From a virus, in the IMG/VR virus record IMGVR_UViG_3300027746_000020, positions 1 to 64,000 of that record: DNA of 64,000 nucleotides; one strand, written 5' to 3'. The translations under genes were made by a program, and so were the position numbers. The stretch's first letter is position 1, and each line of letters starts with the position of its first letter. The notes below the pieces were generated by a model that did no database searches, had not been told where the DNA came from, and was given only the letters and a program-made list of their open reading frames with translations. Shown here piece by piece: positions 25,901 through 34,071 of the stretch.

Positions 25901-28576
25901 GTAGTCATTAAGCGCATTTAGCGCGGCACCGGCAGCACCATTTTCACCTTCAATCAGCTTCTTGTTGCGAAGCTCAATTTGACGGATAGCGATGTCGGAT
26001 GTGAGCTTAAAAATGTCTAGAGCCTTATTGTCAAGCTGCTGCTGCATATCAAACATTTTGTCTTTGTGAGAACGCTCGATGTTCTGGCGTTCTTTGTCAA
26101 GATCTTTCTGGTCTTTGGCTAGTTGCTTAGCGTTATCAGCCTGAATCTTAAAGTTATCCATTGCGCGATCTCGATCGAGCGCACGGGCGATCTTAGAAAT
26201 AGCTAGCTCAATATCAATCTTACGCCTCTCTGTCGCATCTAAGTCATTCTGTTGAATACTTTTCTTGGAGATTCCAGGTTCTACCCCCGAGAGCGATGCG
26301 TTAGGATTTTGAATTGAACCCAGCTGTGCTAATAATTCCGCGAATGAGTTAATACCGGGAGTTTGCATATCATACTTTAAGTCATTGATCTTTTTACGAA
26401 GTTCTTCAAGCTCCTGTATTTTTTTGTTAAAGCTAGTATTTACCACAGATCGTTCAAAGTCACGCGCAGCTTTGGTTGCCGCATCGGCGCTATCTCCAAC
26501 ATCCTTGTAGGTTGTGGCTAAGCGCACCAACGCAAGTTCAGCCCTCTTGTCCGCTGCAGCCTCTTCCTGGGCTCTTTGAAAACGCATAAATGCGTCTAGC
26601 ACCACCGTGATAGCAACCTGGAATGCAAGTGCAGAGACAAGAGATGAGGCAAGAGATAGGGCCATACCCTTGGCTCCGTTTGCCAAACCTTTCATCCCAA
26701 CACCCATTGTTGTAAATTTAGCACTGGCGTCAGTGGCACCTTTACCTGCTTGTTGAAGAGCTACGGTTAGTTCCGTTAGGGCTACTTTAGCTCCTTTGAT
26801 AAAGGCCAGTGGAGTAATAAATGCTGTAGCAACACCAGCTAGTGACAGCATTAGAGCGCCGATAGCCCCGACAAGTGTGCCTATAGTTACAATTACTCCA
26901 CCAATGACTCCGATTACCGTGGCCATAACCGGTCCTACAGTACCCTTGATAAAATTAAATAGCGCAACCATTGTAACTATTGTATCAAGTCCAGCTCTCT
27001 TGAGCAAACCTAGTGTAGTGGTGATTTCACTAAAGTATTTGACTATAGGCTGACTGAGTAAACCAGCATACAATTTGAACAAGCCGCTAAAAGTATTGAC
27101 AAGTCCAGCAGCAGCCTCTGTCATATTCGCGATTAGGCTTAAAAGTGTTTCAAAGTTCGCTACTTTAATTTCAAGAAATGTTTTAGCGAGCAGCGCGAAC
27201 GACTGAACTATGTTCTCAACCGTAGGGGCGAGTGCAGCGATAATCCGCGACACAGCACCTATTGATCTATTAGCGACCCTCTCAATAGCGCTAAAGGCTT
27301 TGTCTGCTATATCTCTAGCTTTATCAGCGAATGCGACAGTGCGGTCGCTCTCGGGGGAAGAATCCGCCACCCTACCTCTTACCTGTCCGCTAAAGGCGGT
27401 TATGATATTACCGACTGTACTTCCCGCTTTGGAGGATATGTCGAAGATCTGCCCCTTAATCTTGTTTAAGGTGTCGAAGACTTTCGTCAACCCTCCGACC
27501 AATGGACCGAGAAGCCCTGCGCCAAACTTCTGGCCGATCAGTTCCTGAAGATCCTTGATATTCGAGTACACACCTCTGAATCCTTGTGCCGCGATCTTCT
27601 GCCCTGCAACAGCCGCGCCCAGCTTGTCTTGCAAAAATGCGACAATCCCTCCAGCTTTGCTCTTTGCATCTACGATGTCCTTATTCGTGATCCCTAGCGA
27701 CTTCGCCAGGTAGGAGTCCATCGTGATGTCGCCCCGTAGGATAGATCCGATCTCCTGGCGGGCCTGGTAAAGGGGTAGTCCGAATGTCCCGAGAGCGGCG
27801 GCGAAGTTGATCGCCAGGTCTTCTGCTTCCTTGAGCCCTCCACCGATTTGACCAATCTGCCCCGCTACGATGCCAAATACCTCGATGACATCATTGGAGG
27901 TAACTCCAGCCAGCTCAATAGAACGGGCGCGTATACTGTCAATGTTTTGTCCAATCTCGTCGGTGAGGCCAACAATCTTTTGGTACGGGTCGGTGATCTC
28001 TGTGCCGTTTTTGAAAACTCGATTGGTGGAGGCTAGCGTTGTTTGAGTCTTGAGAATTGTCTCCTGGAGTTGGATTTGACGACCAATGGTCTCATCGAAA
28101 AGACCACCAAAAGCCGCTTTGAGAATGTTGGTGCCTTCCTTTAGAACATAGAGACTGAAGCCGATCTGGGCCAGCTTTGTGACGAGAATGTTTGAGGCGG
28201 AGGAAGCCGAGCGCATCCCGGTTTCCAGGGCACCACTGGCAGTGGAGACTTCTTTGATACCACTCGCTACGCGAGCGATCCTCGGACCAGTGTCCCCAAG
28301 CTTACGCGCCCATTCCTCTGTTTCCTTAATCGGCTTGAAAACATCGCCGATCACCGGCATATTTTTAGTGGTATCGTAAAACTTGCGAACATTATTTGCT
28401 GCTGAGGTTACTTTGTTCTCAATATCGGCAAAACCTTTTTCGATGTCACTAAACGACGGAATATCGAACTTTAGGTTTCTAGTCTTCTCTACTTTCTCTG
28501 CAAGCTTGTCGATCTTATCTAACTTCTTCTCTGCATCTTGAATATCACTTGTGACCTTTATGTTATAGTCGGTCAC
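22973..28576 (-). CDS. Tail tape measure protein with two wall-hydrolase domains
   Basis: 1,867 residues, GTG start. The N-terminus is helical, residues about 510-640 hold hydrophobic segments, and residues about 720-960 are coiled coil. An M23 metallopeptidase domain follows (HGAQDIG near 999, HLHYK near 1082, giving the His-Asp-His zinc set), then a lytic-transglycosylase-like segment (MVAMGESTDNNSAINR near 1125, then GRFQF). The end has the classic GGPVLPNRSYLVGENGPELF signature. It fixes tail length, and its hydrolases would open the cell wall. At roughly 0.15 nm per residue the tail would be near 280 nm. Confidence 0.92.
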   Translation of the reverse strand: MTDYNIKVTSDIQDAEKKLDKIDKLAEKVEKTRNLKFDIPSFSDIEKGFADIENKVTSAANNVRKFYDTTKNMPVIGDVFKPIKETEEWARKLGDTGPRIARVASGIKEVSTASGALETGMRSASSASNILVTKLAQIGFSLYVLKEGTNILKAAFGGLFDETIGRQIQLQETILKTQTTLASTNRVFKNGTEITDPYQKIVGLTDEIGQNIDSIRARSIELAGVTSNDVIEVFGIVAGQIGQIGGGLKEAEDLAINFAAALGTFGLPLYQARQEIGSILRGDITMDSYLAKSLGITNKDIVDAKSKAGGIVAFLQDKLGAAVAGQKIAAQGFRGVYSNIKDLQELIGQKFGAGLLGPLVGGLTKVFDTLNKIKGQIFDISSKAGSTVGNIITAFSGQVRGRVADSSPESDRTVAFADKARDIADKAFSAIERVANRSIGAVSRIIAALAPTVENIVQSFALLAKTFLEIKVANFETLLSLIANMTEAAAGLVNTFSGLFKLYAGLLSQPIVKYFSEITTTLGLLKRAGLDTIVTMVALFNFIKGTVGPVMATVIGVIGGVIVTIGTLVGAIGALMLSLAGVATAFITPLAFIKGAKVALTELTVALQQAGKGATDASAKFTTMGVGMKGLANGAKGMALSLASSLVSALAFQVAITVVLDAFMRFQRAQEEAAADKRAELALVRLATTYKDVGDSADAATKAARDFERSVVNTSFNKKIQELEELRKKINDLKYDMQTPGINSFAELLAQLGSIQNPNASLSGVEPGISKKSIQQNDLDATERRKIDIELAISKIARALDRDRAMDNFKIQADNAKQLAKDQKDLDKERQNIERSHKDKMFDMQQQLDNKALDIFKLTSDIAIRQIELRNKKLIEGENGAAGAALNALNDYISTKKKAELSLEATKRQLQVQAAALDKSVVDYRLSVEERILAIKERIGKFEMDVANYVLAQKQNEAAVLAAGGQNGEGNILPGGVITPTANGGGFTSPRTRAGGVVEAHGAQDIGAAPGSRVNARLAGTLINILKNFGGNGDAAVVKYDSGETGTYGHIRLGSDMRVGSRVSPGMQIGTINNPPPGYDPHLHYKLVDVMGKLVDPVNTVANSLKIKGNASSTGGGIASNMFRFLSMVAMGESTDNNSAINRSSGTLGRFQFKDSTRTDALTRGLLTPAEAANLLADDKNKQFSAVSKYIRALNPVAAGYIDAGDFNNAELMLSGARVGKGGNALFTSLKGGAEAATGPRRAAMEKALGSGNSAVPTAFTVSQPVMNLKNLPAIQTREYRDAVDALKALNTQFAALQARLDTINSKAQFTDILKNLYPKRDFKELDNSVENLKISLRTISEEAGKAFDPEIYQIDMEEAKAKAAINEQTLIWLQKYKNLKGVTAQEVAALEKDEAARREVFLADLEKEYDLKRELVVLTRAQKYAVELKDNIEQATTRQSLSMLQMQSDRSALFRAKNDYVGARLSSTNLQIEQERLSKSQELKDPATSFLFERNAAALRSSAVALGNFEGATAKVAEKLAMAHEATSTFITGFKGIFRAALSGGDIGESVKSFTEGFTGKILDMFSEYAFNPLEKQMDAVFSKFLGVKNDPMVANTTALTNVSTAVDNLTAALYSSATGAVNNIVNGPRSLSGVQTSFPATLSSFSPESAFGAAAPGMDTSTALASVTKNLKEIAPAATQAASGLQTTLGGITSLATGAATIFGGISQMGKGGTFNTLTGLAGIFGGIGGLLGGGLFSTGGLFGGARASGGPVLPNRSYLVGENGPELFSPSGSGSILPANATAGMFQETRAALTPMGTPSSPSPMTLSGGDINVKYDAQTIGSVNYVTEEQFRKGMRQAAHQGRDLAYSGMHGDPRIRKALGLG

Positions 28577-28622
28577 GGGCTCGTGGAGGGGTATATGCTT
28601 TACACCAGGCTATCGCCGAGGC

Positions 28623-29099
28623 TCACCCCTCGTTCAGGCTCGGGGGCACTTTCAGCAGGGCGTCCTTGACCTTGAGTGGAATTCTTCCGGTCGAGGCTAG
28701 CTTTTCAATGATTTTCTTGGTACTGGACTTGAGTAGCCCAGTTTCTGTGTCTGTATCCTCGCTGGGGTGTTTAAGTTCAGGGAATGGGAGGAAACTCTTA
28801 GGTGGTACATCAGGGACGTCTTTATCCCCATAGACTTGACGGTGTAGGTATTGAATTAGGTAGTGGACCCCCTGAGCTGCTGTTACAGAAGCGACGTTGG
28901 AGTCGTATTTTGCCCTGAAGTCAATATCCGCTAAAAGCTCGCGAATGGTAGATAGCGGTGTACGAAGGAAGCGTTCTGCTGGAAAATCTGCGCCAATGTA
29001 TGAGCCTCGTATAACGAGATAGACCTCCTCCCAGTTGGTCTCTCCTTGACGTAATACTGACCTAAGATCAGCGATAACTTTGTCTAAGTCGAAGTTTTC
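28623..29099 (-). CDS. Tail assembly chaperone frameshift extension (GT-type, -1 frame)
   Basis: An open frame of 158 codons without a start of its own lies -1 relative to the chaperone at 29084-29638 and directly before the tape measure gene. It reads ENFDLDKVIADLRSVLRQ at its start and ends VPPSLNEG before TGA at 28623-28625. In siphophages the G/GT chaperone pair is made by programmed -1 slippage at this place. The likely slip lies in the C5-A3 tract (29109-29102), where the P-site CCC can re-pair on CCC; this is not a canonical X-XXY-YYZ heptamer. It fills the otherwise empty stretch 28577-29083. Confidence 0.8.
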   Translation of the reverse strand, partial: ENFDLDKVIADLRSVLRQGETNWEEVYLVIRGSYIGADFPAERFLRTPLSTIRELLADIDFRAKYDSNVASVTAAQGVHYLIQYLHRQVYGDKDVPDVPPKSFLPFPELKHPSEDTDTETGLLKSSTKKIIEKLASTGRIPLKVKDALLKVPPSLNEG

Positions 29100-29638
29100 G
29101 CTTTGGGGGTCGTCGTAGCAGGCTCGTTTCCCACTTGCCCTTTTTTATCCGAGTCAGGCCAGCCATCACGTTCCCAGAGAATGAACTGCCTCATGGCCTG
29201 TAAGACACCACGATGGACGCCTTCAGTGTCTTCAGTTGTCCAGTCAGTTGTTTTGATGTATTCACTCTCTTCGGGGAGTTTAACTTCACCTCTATATTGC
29301 ATCAACACCGTACCATACTTCACCAAAGCATCAATATCATCCTCTACTGATTCATTGAGCTTAGTGAGTTCAGGAAGATAGGAGTAGACGAGTTCCTCGT
29401 TCTCGGGAGCACTAGCGTTGGACAACACTTCCAAGGCTTGCTTGTTTGTAAGGCCATTCTCTTTGGCAATCTTCCTTGCCAATTCCATTGACCCCAGATT
29501 GGCCTGGGCTGATGCTTTCTCAATGGCACTGATGGCCTTGATCTCACCGGGTGTAAGATCATTAAAAATTGGAAATCGGAAAGGTCCGATTTCGTGATAT
29601 TGCTCGGTCGTAAATAAGAGGCTTGTGTATTTAGCCAT
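29084..29638 (-). CDS. Tail assembly chaperone (G-type)
   Basis: 184 residues, highly charged and helical: SLLFTTEQYHEIGPFRFPIF, then KAISAIEKAS, ending in a Thr/Pro/Lys linker. It lies between the tube protein and the tape measure, the standard chaperone position. The final linker codons (29110-29096) form the slip region that gives the longer GT-type product with 28623-29099. It overlaps the upstream small gene by 8 bases. Confidence 0.75.
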   Translation of the reverse strand: MAKYTSLLFTTEQYHEIGPFRFPIFNDLTPGEIKAISAIEKASAQANLGSMELARKIAKENGLTNKQALEVLSNASAPENEELVYSYLPELTKLNESVEDDIDALVKYGTVLMQYRGEVKLPEESEYIKTTDWTTEDTEGVHRGVLQAMRQFILWERDGWPDSDKKGQVGNEPATTTPKAKTST

Positions 29639-29876
29639 GGTGGATAGGCAGCTCTACGTTCCATGCCCTGGTAGGGGTCGGTCGGTGGAGCAGATCTTCG
29701 GGGAGGGATACCGCAAGTGTAGCATCGCCGGAGGAAAGATGGACAATTTGGGATTGAATCAAGGGTTCAATGTACATAGCCCCGACATGTAGAAGTTCTC
29801 CTGTCAGTGTACAGTCGATAGCAAAGATTGTACAGATGGGATCTAGGAGCAATTCATAGGTCGAGGATTTTGACAT
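29631..29876 (-). CDS. Small hypothetical tail protein
   Basis: 81 residues, between the tube protein and the chaperone. Composition and position suggest a tail assembly accessory protein. No family recognised. Its end overlaps the chaperone start by 8 bases, so the two are translationally linked. Confidence 0.55.
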   Translation of the reverse strand: MSKSSTYELLLDPICTIFAIDCTLTGELLHVGAMYIEPLIQSQIVHLSSGDATLAVSLPEDLLHRPTPTRAWNVELPIHHG

Positions 29877-29895
29877 TGGCTAAGAACAACCTTCC

Positions 29896-29922
29896 AAAGA
29901 AAAAGCCCCCGAGGACGGGGGC
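29896..29922 (-). terminator. Strong intrinsic terminator after the tail tube gene
   Basis: Minus strand GCCCCCG-TCCT-CGGGGGC (7-bp GC stem) followed by TTTTTCTTT. It follows the tail tube gene by about 20 bases and would reduce transcription into the chaperone and tape measure genes, keeping tube protein in excess. The stem contains CTCGGGGG on the minus strand. Confidence 0.85.
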
Positions 29923-29943
29923 GGAGAGACGGTGAAACCAGGA

Positions 29944-30972
29944 TCAGGCAGTACGGAAGCTGGTAGAGAAGCCACCCATGTTCCGGCGGGTGCCGGTTGC
30001 GCTGGCAGTGCCGGTTGAGTCCACGGCTTGAACAACAGCCCCATCCCTGACGATGAACTTGTAGTTGGTGGCAGCGGCCAAAGCTGTCGCTGGGGTGATG
30101 GTGGCGACGGCTGTACCGGTGTTGTAGGCCACGCTGCAGGGCACCTGGACCCCGGTCGAGGCCAGCTCCAGGCGGAATCCAGAACCATCGGTCTGACCCA
30201 GGCTGGTCTGGGTCAGCGCGAGTGTGCCGTTGCTGGTGTAGGTGACCGTGAGCGGCGCGGTGGTCACGATCGCTGTGGCGTTGTCAGCAGGAACCGGAGC
30301 GTACCGGCGGGTGCCGGAGGACAGAGTGGCGTTAAAGGTTTGCAGCAGGCCGCTCTGTACTGAGCCGTAGCTCAAACGGACGGAGCCTGCGTCGTAGAGA
30401 CCGGAGACAACGCGACCCCGCCCGATTAGGTCGTAGGAGACTTGAGTGAGGTTCTGGGGATCGACACCAGGCTTGAGGTTCTGCACCGAGCAGTTGACCC
30501 CGGTGAAGGAGTAGATCCAGTTGCCGCTAGTACCGTTGGCTTGGCCGAGTTCCTGCAGGATCTCCAGGTAGATCTCAGTGTCGTCGGTCTGGGTGGCGAG
30601 TTCAAGAATTCGGTAACCTTCTTCGTAGGCGCCACGGAAAGCAGGCACGGTGGCACCCGCTGGGTACTCCATGTCCTTCATCAGGAAGGAGGTGATGGAG
30701 CCCTGCCAACCTGCACCAGTCTTGCGGCTGTCTTCCCAGTTGTCATCGCCCAAGAGGCGGAACTTATTGTCTTTGTCAGTCTTTGACCAGTTCAGGGATT
30801 GGATACCCTGAATTTCGGTGTAGGTCACACCAGTGTCCAACGTCGGAAGGGTGATGAAACCAGCAGAGTTCCTAGAGCCGAAGTAACGGGCACCAAGAGG
30901 AAGTGCGATACAGCGCACGATGGTGTCGGAAGCGTCGTGAAAACTCTGGCCGACAGCGTAGTCGTAAGGCAT
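29944..30972 (-). CDS. Major tail tube protein with C-terminal Ig-like domain
   Basis: 342 residues. The N-terminal 190 residues (GVTYTEIQGIQSLNWSK, WQGSITSFLMKD, YLEILQELG, then QVSYDLIGRGRVV) fit a siphovirus tail tube fold. Residues about 230-342 form an Ig/Big-like domain (TATITPATALAAATNYKFIV), as in many tube proteins with a surface domain. The strong terminator right after it suggests high expression. Upstream neighbours are connector and completion proteins. Confidence 0.78.
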   Translation of the reverse strand: MPYDYAVGQSFHDASDTIVRCIALPLGARYFGSRNSAGFITLPTLDTGVTYTEIQGIQSLNWSKTDKDNKFRLLGDDNWEDSRKTGAGWQGSITSFLMKDMEYPAGATVPAFRGAYEEGYRILELATQTDDTEIYLEILQELGQANGTSGNWIYSFTGVNCSVQNLKPGVDPQNLTQVSYDLIGRGRVVSGLYDAGSVRLSYGSVQSGLLQTFNATLSSGTRRYAPVPADNATAIVTTAPLTVTYTSNGTLALTQTSLGQTDGSGFRLELASTGVQVPCSVAYNTGTAVATITPATALAAATNYKFIVRDGAVVQAVDSTGTASATGTRRNMGGFSTSFRTA

Positions 30973-30981
30973 GGAGATTCC

Positions 30982-31464
30982 TCAGGGACGGAGGATAGGG
31001 CTGATGGAGGTTCCGCGAAAGCGGGCTGTCAGGGATTCCAAGGCAACCTCGGACCTGGGCATGTACCGAAGGTTAGCTGTGGTGAAAAGCCGTCCCATTC
31101 GGGACTGGATCTCACGAAGAGTCAGGGTATTTTGGGTCGTCTCTAAGAAACCGAAGTTGGTGAATGTGATCTTCCATGTGGAGACAGCGATGACCTGACC
31201 TTTACCTGGAATGATGGACTCATCGGGGACTTCAGTGATAATGCACTGAATGCCAGAAGGTTTCCAGGTTGAGGGGACCAGGGTCGAACCTTCGACATAG
31301 ACGCTTGGTATAATCTGCCCTGTTTTAGTGGTGAATAGCCCTGGCCATAGAGAGATCGGCTTGAGCGTGATGTCATCAGTTTCGTAATACTCCAGAACAT
31401 CACGCTCAATCGGATAGCGGATATGTGCCGCTGTGGGTTGGTATGTCCCGCCGCTTACTGTCAT
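30982..31464 (-). CDS. Tail terminator/completion-like protein
   Basis: 160 residues from the ATG at 31464, which overlaps the preceding stop by four bases; a longer frame to 31617 is rejected because its extra residues are Arg-rich antisense of the gp10-like gene. The position between the gp10-like protein and the tube protein is that of the tail terminator. PTAAHIRYPIERDVLEYYET begins the domain. Function by position. Confidence 0.6.
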   Translation of the reverse strand: MTVSGGTYQPTAAHIRYPIERDVLEYYETDDITLKPISLWPGLFTTKTGQIIPSVYVEGSTLVPSTWKPSGIQCIITEVPDESIIPGKGQVIAVSTWKITFTNFGFLETTQNTLTLREIQSRMGRLFTTANLRYMPRSEVALESLTARFRGTSISPILRP

Positions 31465-31838
31465 GACTTTGTACCCCGTAAATTCTCTGCAAGAAGCTTC
31501 GCGTACATCGCGGGGAGTTCTTTGATAGGGTCTCGCGTCCAGGGGCGACCTGGGAATCGAACGCCCTCGGGGGAGGTGCCTCCTTCGTGAACTTCGGTTG
31601 AGTAGTCCGCCTCCCAAGTGATCTCGAAGCCACCGCTGGGGAGCATGCGAGGTTGGGCGCTATCCCGCAACCGGCCGGTATCGACGATGTCGCGAATCTT
31701 GGGGTTGGTAGGATAGGCCCATTCAGGGGAGTTCATCTCCTCCCGGCATCGCCGGTTGAACCAAACTGCAAGATCCTCCAGCGTCTGCCGATGAGCGTTG
31801 TCGAAATCCTGAGATATTGACCGCACAGCGATTGGCAT
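31461..31838 (-). CDS. HK97 gp10-like neck/tail completion protein
   Basis: 125 residues. PEWAYPTNPKIRDIVDTGRL, then WEADYSTEVHEGG, is the typical signature of the HK97-gp10 family (R-D-x-x-x-T-G-x-L-x-D-S ... A-x-Y-A-x-x-V-H). These proteins join the head-tail connector. Its start touches the stop of the gene before. Confidence 0.75.
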   Translation of the reverse strand: MPIAVRSISQDFDNAHRQTLEDLAVWFNRRCREEMNSPEWAYPTNPKIRDIVDTGRLRDSAQPRMLPSGGFEITWEADYSTEVHEGGTSPEGVRFPGRPWTRDPIKELPAMYAKLLAENLRGTKS

Positions 31839-32233
31839 CAGCCACCTCCAGTGACGCGGAACGTCCCCTGAACCATCTGTCGAATGTCGATTCGGGCGGC
31901 TTGATCCATGCTGAGATCAAAGATCAATTCAAACCGGCCTACCAACCCGTTGATTCGGGCAACAGCTTGGGAGCCATTGGTGATACGAGGGTCCAACGTG
32001 CTCGGGGAGAGGAGCCTCCCGGAGGTGGCGTAGAGGGCTTGATCGGAGCCAGGAGCAGACTTCCAGTCGGGTCGCTGGATGGTCAATGCAGCTAGATACT
32101 CCAACGTTGTCATTCCGAATATGTAGTTCCCTGTCGCCGGATCTAAGGTCGCCTGAGGTGTCGCAACTTCAAACGCAAGCTCTGCGTTACCCCAAGGTGC
32201 GTACGCAGCAATTAACTCGGGGTTGATAGCCAT
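31838..32233 (-). CDS. Head-tail connector (stopper-like) protein
   Basis: 131 residues in the head-completion order: adaptor, stopper, gp10-like, terminator. Central beta-rich segment NYIFGMTTLEYLAALTIQRP and an end with ARINGLVGRFELIFDL. The assignment as stopper/head-closure protein rests on order and size, not on a family match. Confidence 0.6.
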   Translation of the reverse strand: MAINPELIAAYAPWGNAELAFEVATPQATLDPATGNYIFGMTTLEYLAALTIQRPDWKSAPGSDQALYATSGRLLSPSTLDPRITNGSQAVARINGLVGRFELIFDLSMDQAARIDIRQMVQGTFRVTGGG

Positions 32234-32245
32234 CCCAGTGGTCCT

Positions 32246-32587
32246 TTAATAAAATAGATCTGATGCAGACGAATACGCAAATCCGCATACGGGAAGACAA
32301 TCCCGCATGCGTTTGTACTCCTGGCCGTAAAGGGTCGCGTCGTAGCCCATACCTACAGCTTGTCCCGAGGGCGATCCGACTTGCGTACCAATCTGTATGA
32401 CCCGTTGGGCTAATAAATGTGCTGTGAGGTAGGCAACAGCGTCGGTGCGGATCCCTTCATCACTCCAGACGTCAGCCGGGGTGTCGCGCTCGGCTTTGTC
32501 GATCATTAACTCGATGACCGTGACCTGCTGCTCACCGAACTCGGGGAATCGACTCAGGAAGGTGGGGCTGGTCAGCGGCAGGCCCAT
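32246..32587 (-). CDS. Head-tail adaptor, DUF4054-like
   Basis: 113 residues. FLSRFPEFG at residues 10-18, helices with DTPADVW and AVAYLTAHLLAQR near 45-62, and a Gly/Tyr-rich end (GYDATLYGQEYKRM) match the DUF4054 head-tail adaptor pattern. Lies downstream of the capsid genes in the expected place. Confidence 0.72.
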   Translation of the reverse strand: MGLPLTSPTFLSRFPEFGEQQVTVIELMIDKAERDTPADVWSDEGIRTDAVAYLTAHLLAQRVIQIGTQVGSPSGQAVGMGYDATLYGQEYKRMRDCLPVCGFAYSSASDLFY

Positions 32588-32591
32588 CTGA

Positions 32592-33023
32592 TCAGTCCCC
32601 GCCGGTCAGCGTGTTGATGCGACGGGCGATAGCTTGGCGGATAGGCACCCGCTGCTCGTCAGCGAGCCAGGCATCGAGCTTTTGAAGGTCATGGGTTGAG
32701 GCCACGACCTTCACAGCATCGGGGATCTGGAGGTTGGTGATGGAAACCTCATCAGGGACTTTGAGGTCGTCCTTGTTCAGAGTTTCCTTGACTTCAGCCG
32801 CTTCCATAACCCGTAGGGCCCCGAGGTCGAGCAGCCTACGGGTGTACTCCTTCTCCTGGATCTTCTCCCACTCGTCTTCTTCGACTTTGTTCAGTCCGTC
32901 ACGAATACGAATAGTCGTGCTCTCCCCCGTAACCTCTGCGATAAACGAGAAGTTGATCGAACACTCCGGCGCCATCGGAGGATTTTCAAGCTCGGGGGAG
33001 TAGAAGAGGTTGACACTAGCCAT
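32592..33023 (-). CDS. Hypothetical head-region protein
   Basis: 143 residues, acidic and mostly helical in the C-terminal half, with an N-terminal strand region ECSINFSFIAEVTGESTTI. Lies between the major capsid protein and the DUF4054-like adaptor. Possibly a head-completion or assembly protein; not recognised. Confidence 0.55.
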   Translation of the reverse strand: MASVNLFYSPELENPPMAPECSINFSFIAEVTGESTTIRIRDGLNKVEEDEWEKIQEKEYTRRLLDLGALRVMEAAEVKETLNKDDLKVPDEVSITNLQIPDAVKVVASTHDLQKLDAWLADEQRVPIRQAIARRINTLTGGD

Positions 33024-33067
33024 GAGCGGGGAAGACCCTAAAGGATTCAGGAACAGGTTACAGCTTA

Positions 33068-33985
33068 TCAGGCTTTCTCCATGACCATCACCGAACGGGG
33101 GTAGTAGATAGCCACACCACCGTGACGAGCGTGGGCCGGAACGGTGTATTCCAGGCCCTGCAGTTGAGGCGCGAAGAACTCCAGGGGTTGCGGGAGGTGC
33201 ATCTCCAGCTTGTCCGGGTTGCGGTTGTAGCAGATGATCCGGTCCTTGGACAGGAAACCACCGGAGTTGGCAGCGGTGAGTTCGTTGATGGGTTCGATGT
33301 CCTTGATCACTTCATTGGTGTCAAGGAAGAACTGCATCACGGTAGTGTCGGAAACAGTTCCGAGCTTTGTGGTGCTGATCTTGCGGAAGACGTTGTAGGG
33401 CACCAACAGGGTGTCCGGCTGCTCCTTCATGTTGCTGTTGTTCACGATCCGAGTGACCGGCTCGTTCAGCAGCTCCAGTTGCTCATCTGCAGTAATAGCG
33501 GCGGTGTCGAACCACTTGTCAGGAACGATCTTGTCGAGCTGGTCGGAGTTAAAGAAGCCGCGAAGACCGGCTGCGGAATCACCGAAATAGGCGAGACGCT
33601 GCATCGTCTCTTCATAGACACGACGGACGGCATTGGCCCGACGCTGTTCAAGATTGGTATTGGGGACTTCCGCAGCCGCCCGGAGTTCCTGCATCGTGTA
33701 GCCGAAGGACGAACCGTAGGATTCCACTTTGTGGGTGACCTCCTTGCGGAAGACATCGGCGCGGGGCAGATCCTTCGCCTTGTCGGCGATCCGCCGCATG
33801 GAACCCTGTTGGTCGTAGATGCGGTATGTGTAGCTATCCTTGCCACGGGACACTTCCCCGTTGATGGGGAGGATCATAGAGTATCTGATGTCCGCGTATT
33901 GGACTTCAAATGCCTTGGGTAGGATGTGCTCAAGTTCCCTCGCGAGGAAGAAACCGATGTTGTCGAGGCGGATGTCGTTAGGCAT
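33068..33985 (-). CDS. Major capsid protein, DUF2184-like HK97 fold
   Basis: 305 residues from the ATG at 33985, preceded by AGAGG about 8 bases upstream, which decides this start over the longer frame from 34051. FFLARELEHILPKAFEVQY and the following GEVSRGKDSYTYR with later GFFNS and DTLLVPYNVFRKIS fit the DUF2184 family of capsid proteins. It forms the icosahedral shell; the cement protein and the protease-scaffold precede it. Confidence 0.85.
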   Translation of the reverse strand: MPNDIRLDNIGFFLARELEHILPKAFEVQYADIRYSMILPINGEVSRGKDSYTYRIYDQQGSMRRIADKAKDLPRADVFRKEVTHKVESYGSSFGYTMQELRAAAEVPNTNLEQRRANAVRRVYEETMQRLAYFGDSAAGLRGFFNSDQLDKIVPDKWFDTAAITADEQLELLNEPVTRIVNNSNMKEQPDTLLVPYNVFRKISTTKLGTVSDTTVMQFFLDTNEVIKDIEPINELTAANSGGFLSKDRIICYNRNPDKLEMHLPQPLEFFAPQLQGLEYTVPAHARHGGVAIYYPRSVMVMEKA

Positions 33986-34071
33986 GATCAGAGCCTCTCG
34001 CGAGGGAAAACAGGAGGTAGAAGGAGGGGGTTGAGGTGTGGGAAGAGCCACCAGAGGCGGCCCTAAGGTGA

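Noticed and set aside
33122-33922. Plus-strand open frame of 266 codons over the capsid gene
   Set aside because: Antisense of a clear major capsid protein; the long frame results from high GC and codon bias.
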